Source of the DNA: Distichodus sexfasciatus
Lineage: Eukaryota; Chordata; Actinopteri; Characiformes; Distichodontidae
NCBI GenBank assembly: GCA_032718565.1
Contig: JAVGVS010000011.1
Location: 2,520,905 to 2,584,904, forward strand
Reading direction: 5' to 3'
Length of the DNA: 64,000 nt
A program made the translations under genes and the position numbers. Below, piece by piece: positions 25,308-37,326 of this stretch. Positions within the stretch are counted from its first letter, which is position 1. Each line of letters opens with the position of its first letter. A model generated the notes under the pieces. That model saw nothing but the letters and a program-made list of their open reading frames with translations. It was not told the DNA's origin and did not search any database.

Positions 25308-26205
25308 AATAAACTGCCAGAAGCATCTGTTTCTATCTCTTTTTGGGATGGAAGTTGTATATTGAATAAAGGTTTTTTTACTAAAATTTCTTTTTTTTTT
25401 TACATAGTGCCTTGCTATTTAATGTTTCATTGTCAGCACAGATTGCAGTGGCTTTGTTTATAAATTTTAAAGTGAATGAGATCGTTTTGTGGTGAAGAAT
25501 CTGATATTTGCTGTTCGTGGTGATAAGGGACAGGTTATATGCATGATAAAATTAGTTTCATATATACTTCTGTATTATTTTTTTGTTATTAATGTTTTAG
25601 ATGAGCAAGAACAGGCTTCTAACTACTGCTAGAAAAAGACAATCTTAAAGCTATAGCCTTATGTGTCTTAAAAATATCTTATCTGAAATGTTTTTGCTGA
25701 AGAAAATTAATTTCCCTGAGGAAAGTATGCTATAGCGAGAGCGGTAGGAACATTCATGTTTCATAGAAGATGGGAATATTTATGTATTTATTCTCTACAG
25801 GGTGTGACCACTGATAATCTTACTTAGTTAAAATATAATCATTTGGTTTTATAAGGATTTTATTATTATTATTATTTTGTGGTCAGCTTTTAAGATAATT
25901 AAGCGCTCCTTTCAGGATGCATGGACATTGTTTTTTGATACTGTATTTTTATAAACTTGATTCTTATATCTCCTTAGTTTATTTTACATTACATGTTGTG
26001 CACTACCACAGCTTTCTTTTTACATTTGATACAGTCATGCACCTGTATTTTATGTTTTACCTAAGCTTTTTACCATTGTAAGCTAGAAATATGTTGTAAA
26101 TTAAATTTTTATTGATTTTGTAAGATTTTCAGCGTTGATGCAACCAAATATAAAAGGTTGCAATAAAACACAACATATTGGATGACATATTGTAAAGTGA
26201 ATAAA
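25308..26205 (+). terminator. fgl2: fgl2-like 3'UTR with several polyadenylation signals
   Basis: AATAAA occurs at 25308-25313 and 25365-25370, just after the stop. It occurs again at 26162-26167 and 26200-26205, which would give a 0.9-kb 3'UTR. ATTTA-type A/T-rich motifs lie between. Which site is used cannot be told from sequence. Confidence 0.5.
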
Positions 26206-28203
26206 GGTAAACCTTCCAAATTTAAAAATGTGTGTCTATGTTCTTTCTAAGCTGCTATTTTCCTGGAAAGCAGTATGACAGCTACTGGATTTGTGCCGGG
26301 TTTACTAACAGACAGCAACGCAGTAAAGTTATTTTTACGAGCTTCAAGTATTCCTGCACTCCGGTCCTTGACACTTTTGATTAGCGCTGATGCATAATGA
26401 GACTTGTCCTTAACATGTATTCTACATTTAATAACTAGACAGTTGTCTAGAGGTAGATTACTCTGCTCTGAAAGGTCAGAACCGTGGCTGTGACGCCAAA
26501 CAAGGCCACTCTGCTAAATGCAAAGAAAATACATTGAATTTAAATAAAATAACAAAAAAGAAATTCAACTCAGATTCAGGCAGAGCTTTGTGTACTAATT
26601 CTGATTTCAGATCAGACTTTCGTGAACATGCAGGTTACATAAGAGCAAGAAGGCGCCTGCTGTCTTTTACGATTTTAAAGCTTTTTATATTTAATTACAT
26701 CACTCCAGTGCATTGTTATTTGAAGTAGAAAAACAAATGCTATAAAGGATCAATAATGATCTCATCCGTTCACATGTGAGAAAAAGTAGAAGTCAAGACT
26801 GATTTGCAAGTTTACGCAAGTAACGTGGTTTATCTACACTGAGAGAAAGTGTCTCAGTTGCAATAATTAAGGACAAATTGACACAAAGTGTCTGTGTTTA
26901 ATAAAACATACTACTACATCCAAAGACCTTTCAGCACATGATGTGTGTAGGAGATTTGAGCTCGCAGCAGCTTACAAGTCAGGCCTAAGTGACTCTCCAT
27001 CATTCATGTTAAGAATGCTAATGTTTGCAGTTGAAAGCCAGCAAGTCGGCGTCTGGAAACCATCAACGTCTCATCCATGGAGTTATCCCAAAGCAAAAGC
27101 TGGGATGTAACGGTGAAAAATGGACTAACCTTTCCATTATCTCTATTGTGCTTTATTTACAGAAACACTAATACTAATGTTGATTTAACCTGACGATAGT
27201 AACTAAGCATGAGAAAGCTGACAATTCATTTTATTTACAGCTTGCACGAGGGAAAAAAAGTTATTAATGTAAGACCTAAATGTATCTGTGTTCTTCAGGA
27301 GAAATCCAACTTAAGCCGGGCTCTTAAAAAGCCTCTGATGGATGAGAAATCCATCAACAATGTTTCCTGCAGTAAAAGGCAACAGCAACAAAGCCAGAAT
27401 GAGCACTGATGAGCAAACAGCTACAGTACCTCCTCATCTGTGATGTTACAGCACATGTCTAACAGAGCAGATTTCACTCTCTTAGCTCATATTTCTTCTC
27501 ATTCCAAATGAACGGAACTAATAAGAGCTCAGCGATCGTGATACCAAGTGAGACTACACTGGTTTCATCTCCTGCTGTCTGGAATGCACAACTCATTTCA
27601 GAGCTGGCTGGAGTGGAAACAGCAATAAAGAACAATCAGCAAACAGATGGGAGCTGTGGGGTCACTTGTGGGTGGGGTTCACCTGGAGCTCATGAATGCA
27701 ATAAGTGAGAGGGGTCAAGAGACTTTTAAAAATATGTTCAATATGTGTTGAAATTTTTGTAACTGCTCTCATGATCTTTTTCCACATGGAGACCAGCATT
27801 AGATTTGCTGACATCAACAAAACAAGTGTTAATTTAACACTGTGTATTTTTGTAGTATGACAGACATTGCACAAACATCTACACTGAACATCTGTTTTGT
27901 ACTGCATAAAAATAATGAAATCTTGTGTGGAAAAATGTCTTTAGACCACACTCATCCCCATAAAAATAAAGTGATAGAAACAAGAGAAAACAGAGAAAAT
28001 CTAGAAACATTTGCCAGTAATGGCTACCTGAAACACATTCCTAACCTTTAATAAGTTTTTTAATGATATGTTCTCAGTCTCTTACACAATATCTACCCCA
28101 GTGTCATGTTTGTAAACGGAAAATCTGCACTTAAAATAAGTATTATAAAATATACAGCTTACATTTAGCATTGTCCATTATTAAGAAATAAATCTGCTAA
28201 TGT
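26206..28203. other. intergenic region between fgl2-like gene and tmem60
   Basis: Two kilobases of A/T-rich sequence lie between these convergent genes. Short ORFs here (for example 27508-27708) lack any recognisable domain. It should include the tmem60 3'UTR; TTTAAT near 28047 is ATTAAA on the minus strand, a possible poly(A) signal. Confidence 0.5.
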
Positions 28204-28608
28204 TCAGTCTCTTCGGAAGTGGAAGACGTTGTAGCCGAGTTCCACCATGGCTCCAATGAGCAGAGCCCAGAGTGGGATACACAAATAAGTCAACAAGACC
28301 TCCAACAGACCTTCCAGCTTTGCACACAGCGACAAGCAAAAGGCTAACTTCAGCAAAATGGCCACCAGGTACCAGACACGCTTCTTGATGTTCCCCGCAC
28401 CGTTGCGGGGGTCGAAACCCGGCTTGCACCGGCCGGCCATTTTGACAATGAGCATGAGCAGGAGGATGGTGTCGAAGGCCCATACAGGGAGGAAGACCAG
28501 AAACCAGTTCCAGTAGATCTTCTCGTCCAGTTTGAGGACCAGCATGATTAGGAACATGAGGCTGAAGATCCATGTGAGAAGAACCCTTTGTGCAAGGGAC
28601 ATGCTCAT
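28204..28608 (-). CDS. tmem60: TMEM60, four-pass membrane protein, 134 aa
   Basis: The whole protein aligns with vertebrate TMEM60 (about 133 aa), a conserved integral membrane protein of unknown function. Diagnostic stretches are SLAQRVLLTW, LVLKLDEK, FDTILLLMLIVKMAGRCK, FDPRNG, LLKLAFCLSLCAKLE and IPLWALL...ELGYNVF. Four hydrophobic segments lie near residues 9-27, 33-57, 78-99 and 105-128, with a basic loop (NIKKRVW) between the second and third. The first ATG (28608) lies two codons before a second Met (ATG AGC ATG); both are possible starts. The single coding exon is typical. FGL2 and TMEM60 also lie in one region of human chromosome 7q11, which supports both calls. Confidence 0.95.
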   Translation of the reverse strand: MSMSLAQRVLLTWIFSLMFLIMLVLKLDEKIYWNWFLVFLPVWAFDTILLLMLIVKMAGRCKPGFDPRNGAGNIKKRVWYLVAILLKLAFCLSLCAKLEGLLEVLLTYLCIPLWALLIGAMVELGYNVFHFRRD

Positions 28609-28641
28609 TCAGAAAAGCTTATTGCAGCGGACTGACCCAAC
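28609..28641 (-). other. tmem60: tmem60 5'UTR start of exon 2
   Basis: On the minus strand AATTCTCAG at 28642-28650 is a plausible acceptor, leaving 33 bases of leader before the ATG. Inferred from splice motif only. Confidence 0.45.
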
Positions 28642-29280
28642 CTGAGAATTAAAGCACACAGCGTCCTGTTATGAGGCAGGCACTTACATGATTACATTCC
28701 ATATCAAATCATGGAGTAGAAATCGAATTTTTCTTCATTAAGCCTCCTGTCTTTACACAGTATGAAGTATGCATTTCAAAAGATCTACAGTCATGCCATT
28801 TTTATGTTTTAATAGCAGGGAATATCAAAAGTCAGGAAAAATGCCTTGTCTACTTGCTTCTCCCAAGCAGGGAAACCATTTCAGTTCAGGTATGCTTACT
28901 TACAAGGTCTTAAATAAAAGTATATTAGGCATAAGCTATATCAAAATATAATATCTGAACCCTTTCCCCTCTAAAGACTCTGTCATTCACATTTGTGCCA
29001 TTCACTCATTACAATAAACTGCTGTTAACTATTTTCTTTAAAATTACTTTAAAGAAAAAAAAAATAATTTAAACCATTAACTGACTATTTACAAGCTATG
29101 TATAGTTGTCACTGCCTTTAAGCACATCATTACATTAAAGTGTAATTGAGGAGCAATGTTGTATATTCATCCAGATGTATCCAGACTATTTGACTAGTAC
29201 TGCACATAATCACCTCCCGTCAATTATTATTTATTAGTACTCAGTAATCACACTTATACATGCTTATTTCCAAACACTGA

Positions 29281-29420
29281 GTTAGAGTCACCTTTATTGT
29301 CATATCTGCTATATACAAGTATACAAAGTGACGAGACGACATGGCTCCAGTTTTTACACAGTACAAGGAACAAATAAGGAACATAGAATATGCTTTAAAA
29401 AATAGAGTATAAAATATAAA
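29281..29420. repeat. dispersed repeat, inverted relative at 37720-37845
   Basis: The phrase GACGAGACGACATGGCTCCAG here reappears in reverse complement near 37770-37790 (TGGAGCCACGTCGTCTCGTC) with related flanks. A weaker relative (CACCTTTATTGCCAGACTCG) is near 32061. Dispersed repeat of unknown class. Confidence 0.55.
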
Positions 29421-30017
29421 CTTAAAACTAAATAGAAAACAGATTGTGCTATATAGTTACATTCGTGATATTAAAACTATGATTATGGTCCTGGAAGGGT
29501 CTTTTTTGCATTAAATGTTCATTAGATCTGTAGTTAATCGATAAGAGAATTGTAGACAGACAATCTATCGAATATTAACACTATTTTTATAAAGTGTAAG
29601 TGAGGAGTTTTATAATAACGAGCTTCCCTAGCATTTGTCATTTGAGAAGATCAGATGAGACCCCGAATGTATAACCTCCAATACCAATAACTTTACATAT
29701 GAGAACATTAGACACATATCCTTAAATACATAACACCTGACATTAAACCTGAAATATGAGAAAATTAGACACATAAGCTTGCACAGTGAATATAACAGTG
29801 GAGGGGTGAACGTTATATATTTATCATTTCACCCACATATGGACACATCTAACATTAGGTACATGACCTCGGCTGTGTTAGTCATGGTTTTGACTAAAGA
29901 TGTTATGTAATTAAATGTGATAGTTATGGGATGTTAAGTGCCTCGCGCTGTTGAAGCTCTGCACTTAGCATGTAGCATTTACGACCGAAGCTCAACAAGA
30001 TTCTCAACACTACTCAC

Positions 30018-30190
30018 CTGAATGAAGAAAACTCGTATTTTGCAGCAGGTCTGGAGTTTTGTTATTCTGAAACGCACTTTTTCACTGGAAGTTGTGCGGC
30101 TTCATCTCCGCTCAGCTTCCGTCTCGCGTTCACGACATCGCGTTCTGCCTCGCGCGTGAAAACCAACCGAGACGCTCCACGCGCCACCTG
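30018..30190 (-). promoter_or_regulatory. tmem60: probable tmem60 5'UTR exon and CpG-rich promoter
   Basis: A strong minus-strand donor (CAG|GTGAGTA) at 30011-30020 follows a locally CpG-dense stretch (CGCG clusters at about 30120-30190) in otherwise A/T-rich DNA. This is the pattern of a housekeeping-type promoter with a non-coding first exon spliced to 28641. The start site is not visible. Confidence 0.55.
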
Positions 30191-33100
30191 GCGAAGCGGA
30201 GTATAAACATCAACAGCAACATCGCGCAGAGATTTAGTATGCTTTAGCTTTATTCTTTATTACAGACTCAAGGTCCAAAAGAAACCCAAACAAAAAAACA
30301 AATCAACATATACAGCCCACACAATAAAACATTTACAGAATGCAGCAATACCAATGTCCAATGTTAGTATGAAACACAGATGTGAAGATTCTTGTTACTT
30401 CCAAAATGCAATACATTATGGTAGGGTGACTAGACGTCCCTTTTTAAAGATGCGTCCGGCGATATTATAAATATTATGTAAATATTCTTACATGGGATTT
30501 GCGCTGCGTTTTCCTGGGGCTTTTCAAAACTAATTACTTCATCCTTCACAATGCTAAAATGTATTTTACTGCAGTTCATCCTTCATCCAGCGGGGGGCGA
30601 TGTGGTGTGCCTTACGTTATTGCGTTACAGCAAAAAGTAATACAATACTGTAACTGCGTTACTCCCAGCACTGTTAGCTACACACGTATACAAACATATT
30701 TAATGTATGGTAGTTTAAAGAGACAATAATAGATGTGTAAAACTTTATTTGAACATCCGAGAAGATCAAAAGTTTCAATTTGAGAGCACTCAGCGATTTA
30801 ATGGTTGCAGTCAACGTTAAAAGCAGTTTCGATTCTGATCCCAATTTGACTCTATATAATATAATAAAGAATACCGTTAAAGAATACGTCTTACTTTACT
30901 TTGTAAAAAGTACATGTTTAATGTACAGCAATTTAAGGAGGCAGCAACAGAAATATAAAGTAACGTATATAGTACGTATTGCATGTGACTAAAAAATGTA
31001 TGTGTAACAATTCGAGAGTAAATGTTGCTGTTATGGATTTTAATCTCTTTTCTTTTTGTGTAATACTTTTTGTTTAAGATGACACTCGTATGAACGTCCC
31101 TTATTTCTCTCTCACCGTTTCTACATTTCTTCTGTTGCAAAACATTAGCTTAATCTCTTAAAGCAATTTATTAAGTCTATATGTGTCACCTTGATTTTAG
31201 AAAAATGCATTCATTATCTCAATATTCAATTAAAGTGAGTTCTTATAGGTATGCTTATGCAAAACAAGCCACATTCCAGAAAGCTCCGTTTGACCTGCAC
31301 GTACTCGGGAGCTGCAACATCAGTTTCTCAAGCACTGAGCATCCATACATATTGCTCAGACATGAGCTGATCATCTAGAAAGGGTCTTAAAGGTCTTCCT
31401 GGGTTCCTTGTCATGGCCATCACTTTGTAAATACCCTTCAATAGTTTGGGTCTGACATCTCTGTTGTGCTGGAGCCTAAATCTCCATGGAGGATTGCTGG
31501 CTGTAGGCTCAAGCTTGGCCCTGTAGAAAGTCTGATTCTGCTACATGGATCTGAGTCCATGGATCAGGAGTGACTGGACAGCAGGATCAGTCACTTGGGC
31601 CTTTAGGGACCTACTGTCTCACTTTTGCCTGAGGCTTCAAAATAAAGGTGTCTGAAATCCCTCTGTACTCCGTGTTCACATTCTGGCCTGTCTACCTGTT
31701 GCACACCCAGGATTCAAAATAAAACAGGTATGATACATATAGATGGTGTCTAAACAGTGCAAGATCAATAAAAGACCCCAAAACAAGAGAACAATATATA
31801 CAATATGTAAGTATTATAAGACCTGCACTTATATGCTTAAAAACACAGAAACATAACAGCAATAATTAGTTTTGTATTCCCATCAATTGTCTGCCATTGT
31901 CTGAAGTGCATACACTTAGATTTCAGTCTTTTTACAGACAAGCATTAGACTTTAGGAATGCTAAGAAGAGTTAGCGTATTCATGTCACATATTCATATTA
32001 TAATCATAGTGTAGGCTATAACATCAAAAATAATGGAGACAATTTATTACCATCATCATCACCTTTATTGCCAGACTCGGTGTCCAAGGATCACACAGAA
32101 TATACAGATATAGCACAATATAAACACATATAAAAGAAAGAAAATACAAAATAAAAATGACAACATTCTTATAAAAGACACTCATACCAGTGCCTCCACA
32201 TAGGTACCGTACAGCACCATAGCTGGAATTATTGTATCTATAGAAGCACAAAAATCATAATATACATTTCATGTGGGAATCCTTTGAATGAATGTGGCCA
32301 TAATCATATGAGAAAAATGTGCAGTGAACGATGCAAGAAAAGGTCAGGCCACATTTTAATCATTTTGTAAAATCCTTTATCTGAATACCTTGCAGACTTT
32401 CCGTTAACACTTCACTCCAGCAGATGGCAGCATAACTTTACTTTAACAGACTATATGATTTGACGCAGAGCTAAACATGATTTGTGAAGCAGGACTGATG
32501 ATGAGACACGTTAATATCAATCTCTCTCCCTTTTCACAGGGGCTGGATAATAAGTGTGTGGATTTTGTGCTTGAGGGGCCACTGGTTTTAAAAAAGGGTT
32601 ATTAGGGGTCTCCCCATTAAGGTGTATGAAGGCAGTGCATGCATTCAAAAAGTGAAAGTCAGTCTCTCTGCTCTCTTTCATCTCCCTCCCTCCCTCCCGA
32701 CATTTATCCAAGACACACTTTTGTTCCTTTTGCTTTTACTCTCCCTTTCTCGTTCTCCCTTTCCTTTCACTCTCTCACACACTCGTCCTCTCTTGCTCTG
32801 ATTTTTTAAGACATTTTTGTTCATCAAAATATATGGAATATCTCTCTCTCATTCTCTCCCTCACTGTCTGTCTTTCTCATTCTCTCATTTTCTCTCTCAT
32901 CAGTGTCTTTGCACTTTGCTTGGGTCAATGCAACAGGTCTTTTGGTCAAGACCCAGATATATTATGTATGTTGTCAGTCTGGAGCACATGAACAATTATC
33001 TATATTCTCAGTTCTTTTAAATATAAACACTGACTAATGATCAAAAGTAGTTATTAGCAAGATGTGTACATTCCCAAATTCATTCTGAGATGTTCAAAAG

Positions 33101-33324
33101 CGCACATCAAGTCTTATTCAGAAATTCCCACTTCCAGCCTTATATCATTCAGACTTTTGAAGCCTGCAGTCAAACTAACGTTACAAAAAGGAATTAATTC
33201 AGATCTTAATTTAATTCTATTTTTCCCATTAAGGACATCATTAAATACTACTGTTAAAGTATGTAGTACCACAAAGAGTAGTAGTATTAGAGGTACTGCT
33301 AAAATCTCAACCATGTTTATCCCT

Positions 33325-33327
<3 letters not shown>

Positions 33328-33376
<49 letters not shown>
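33328..33376. repeat. TC dinucleotide microsatellite
   Basis: About 24 uninterrupted TC units, seen directly. Confidence 0.95.
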
Positions 33377-33378
<2 letters not shown>

Positions 33379-33850
33379 ACTCTCTCTTTCAATAAATTTG
33401 CCAAATTCTGCTGGCACTCAGTCAGCAACATTAAAAGCAGAAGCCAAGCTTAAATGACAGGGATCTTATTTTAAGGTCTGTTTGGTTTGCTGTTTGTAAA
33501 ACTCCATGTCAAGCCTTTTCTCCTCACATTAATGTTTAATAGAGGATCACATATGTCGACTCCTGAAGAGTTATGAAGGACAGAAGCACAAAGCCTTTAA
33601 ATATTGTGTTTAAACTTGACATTGAACCAAACTGTACCCAGAGCCAGCGAATTGCCAAATAGAAACAGAACATTCATTCATATTTTACATCATCATATTG
33701 TATTGAGAGTTGCATGCAGAAAAAATGATAAAACAATCCATACACACTTCCATACTTTCATCATACCACCACTGAGATAACAATCTAATCCTCTATTTTC
33801 CAACAGAAGATACCACAACCAATTTCTCTGATACCCTTAAGGAGACATGG

Positions 33851-33887
<37 letters not shown>

Positions 33888-35639
33888 TTGCATAGTGATT
33901 TGTTGAATTAGCTTATTACCCTTTGCAAATATCCAGACATAGCTCTTATATTATTGTGGGCTTGAGGGGATTCCTGCACAGCGCTCAGGTAGCAACATCA
34001 ACACTCGTCTTCTATAAACAGCTTATCAAAAGAAAGCACACCATTGCTTTCTGCCCCTGGAGTTTGAGGGGAGAAATTGGATTTTAATTTGTTCTTCCCA
34101 ATTTCACTAGACTTCTGTGCTGTCTGGAGCTCAGAGCACAGACTGAACACAACGGACATGTCTGACTGACTCAAGAGATCTTAGAGGAAAATAAAGAAAT
34201 ATCATGTAACGCAAAACAGTTCATCAAATGAAGCTTTTTTGACCATGGTAAACAAAACAATACCAAAACAACACATATGAGTTCTTATACAGTTGATCTT
34301 ATCTATCCAGTAGACATATTGACAGACAAAAGCTTACACAGTCTACATTGACTGTTTAGATATTTTAAGCTGATTGGTTGAGGGTCATGTAAAATATGGA
34401 GGTGGATAATAAAAATGAAAGTGATAAACAGTGATGATTAATCTATAATTACTGGATTAGCAACTGCTAATAACCTTTTAGGTCATGCATTTTTATCTGA
34501 AGCATGTTACAATAGCAGTTTTAAAAATTAGTTTCAAGTGCTTTAATTGCCTGTTCAGATCCAGCCAGCTTATGATGTGCTATTATTAAAGTGTTTAAAT
34601 TAAATTCTAGCATTACAAAGCCTTGCACAAATTGTGTATCAGCCACAGGGGGTTTAAAATCAGAAAAATCTGAGGTTAATTCCTGGCAAGTTTTATTTCT
34701 ACAAGCTTTTATAAAGAATCCATAAAGCTCTGTTTAAAGTGCCCATTAGCTTTTATTCATTGTTAGAAACGTCAGTGTCAGATGACCTCAATTAAGCTCC
34801 TGTCTGTCCCATCAAGTTCTCAATGTTAGAGCTAATCTCACTTTGGAATGTTTTTCTCCCGACACCACTTTAACCTTCTTTTTACTGACTGTAACAGAAG
34901 CTGTTTGGTTTGAGACACGCTTCAGATTTCAGCTGCCAAACAGCTCGCATGTGGGGCACCATGACACAAACACTGACAACAATTCTGCCCGAAAGTGCCC
35001 TGCCACTGAATAGTTGTATCTGTTTCGCTCTTTTAGGTAAATTCAATTTGCGATTCAATTTCGGCGGCGGTGGAGGTAATGCAGTTGTCATGTTCAATAA
35101 GGCATTGTTTCCTCTTTGAGGAGTTGCTTTTGTACACTAACACCCAGCTTTGACAGGCCTGTCCTGTGGGTAGTTGTGGAAATGAAAAAGCGTGAATTAA
35201 AACTGTGCTTTGTCTACAATGAGAGACAACTTACAGGGAAAAAAAGGAAATATTCTTTATGGAACCTTTACCACAAACTATTGTTTACCATTTGTTGACT
35301 ACTTTACTGATTAGTCATTTAATCTATGTGACTTATTTCCTCCACAAAAAATTGCATTAATTTGATCCTGGACACAACACCGGAGTACACTGTACTTATT
35401 TAACCTGTAATAATTAAAACATTAATAGTCATTTGTCAGGGCTACTGATAAGTGAAATGCAGGTACAAACACAGAGTGGCTGAACCTAATGAGTTAATTA
35501 ACAAAACAGCAGGAAACAACCACTGGGCTTCACCCTGAAATGAGAAGAGAACATAACAAACCACAAAGATCAGGCCAAACACCACCAAGTTGCGTAACAG
35601 ACATCAAACGAGTAATAAAGCACAGAAGTGGGGTTTAAA

Positions 35640-35935
35640 CACACACACACACACACAAACTTGTACAACTATCTTTGTGGGGACATTTCATAGACTCCCA
35701 TAATGACTAGATGTATATAATTCTACAGCTAATCCTAACCTTAACCTTACTAACCAAATGCACATCTTTTTACCTCTTTTACAAATAAAACATGCACATT
35801 TTCTATAGTCACTTCTACAAAGACCTCTCAAATGTCCCCACAAATAAAAAAAAAATCCGAATAAATGTGATTTTAGGGGACAAAACGGCCCCTAAGAAAC
35901 GCATAAAAACATGGTACGCGCGCACACACGCACAC
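35640..35935. repeat. CA-microsatellite-flanked dispersed repeat, copy 1
   Basis: The phrases ATAGACTCCCATAATGACTA, CTAATCCTAACCTTAACCTT and CAAATGTCCCCACAAA recur in the same order at 49140-49410. Both copies are bounded by CA repeats. Confidence 0.75.
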
Positions 35936-36156
35936 AGAGGTATTACACATGAAGACAATCACATTCAGTCCAAGACAGACGACAAGAGGATCCCAGGGTT
36001 GATGCTGACATCACTGTCTAACTTACCTACACTGGGTGCCATTCCCAAAAGCATAGTTGCTAACTATGTTATGTGTAACACATCTCCGTGTGTGCTAACC
36101 ACGTTAGCAACTAACATACTGTTGACGTTTTATTTTATATTTTAATTAATTACCTG

Positions 36157-37326
36157 CAGGGGCGTAATTTCCAGAGGGGTTAGGGGGGTCATGACCCCCG
36201 TCCCCCCCTCCCCCCCCAATAATCAGATCCAGCCAATATAACCCCCCCAATATAATCACACCATTCCAGTTAATAAAATTATGAATTATCTTGCATAAGT
36301 AGCTTGTTGATTTTCTTTTATCATTTCAGTTATTGTCAGCAAAATAGTCGCATGTTTAATCATCTGGTAATGTAACCCCCCGCCCCCTCCTTCGCCGAAT
36401 ACTTGGTATACTTGGCTTTCTCTACCAAACCGTCACTATTTGCTGTATGTTCGTTAGCGCAGTCGCCGGTGCTAACATGAAAAGAGGCGGACAGACGACA
36501 CTTTTTAATTGTTGGTCGAGGCCAACTGCTTGCAAAAAGAAAAAAAGTCCTGACCAAAAGGAGGTAAATACAGAGATGGGGAGTCGAGTCGCACTTAAGT
36601 CGCACAAAGAAAGACTTGTGACTTGACTTTAGACTTGCCCTCAACGACTTGAGACTTGACTCGGACTTGGGTGTTGTGATAACTAGTAAACAACGTTCAT
36701 TTCATGGAATTATTTATTTATATCTCACACTCTCGTTTGTCATAATAACCCCCAAAAACCGTTGTGATGCCCACCAATATGTGAAATCAGTTTGCAATGC
36801 AATGTGCCACCCTATGTAATGTATTGTGCATTGTCATGAATTGTGACGTTTGCTGTGTATAGTTTATTGGTGTCAATACAGTGATGCATTTGATTAATCT
36901 TTGAAGTTTTTGATTTTTTTCATAGATATTGGACACACACAAAATCAGTTGAGTGGGAGCTGCCATGGTCTTGCTAGCTAGTGCTTAAACACAGTAGGAA
37001 TTAACTACTGTGTCACTGTGGCATAAATAGTCAAGTACACAGCTGCAACTACGTTAAGTAAATCACTGTAAAAGTATCACAGTGTATTTCTAATCCAGGA
37101 ACACCAAAGTAGCCTGACTTTTACAAAAGTGAATGATTGAATACATACATAAATAAGCAGAGTTTAACCATATCACCATGTGGTATTTTTGCTATCTGGC
37201 AAAAACAGCAGCAGAGAGCCGACAAGCAAAAATGCCGGTGGTCCTCTGGCGTTTAAAACAAATGTATTTATTTATTTAGACAGAGATCTTGACCCCCCCA
37301 ATGTTCAGCACAAAGTTACGCCCTTG
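36157..37326 (+). mobile_element. defective hAT-type transposon with 8-bp target duplication
   Basis: Termini CAGGGGCGTAA and TTACGCCCTTG are inverted. ATTACCTG is duplicated outside them (36149-36156, 37327-37334). An ATG at 36477 opens a reading MKRGGQTTLFNCW... to 36563, followed by a GTAAAT donor. This resembles the basic N-terminal start of fish hAT-type transposases. The rest of the transposase is missing, and another repeat (ACTTGAGACTTGACTC phrases, about 36571-36671) has inserted downstream. Confidence 0.7.
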
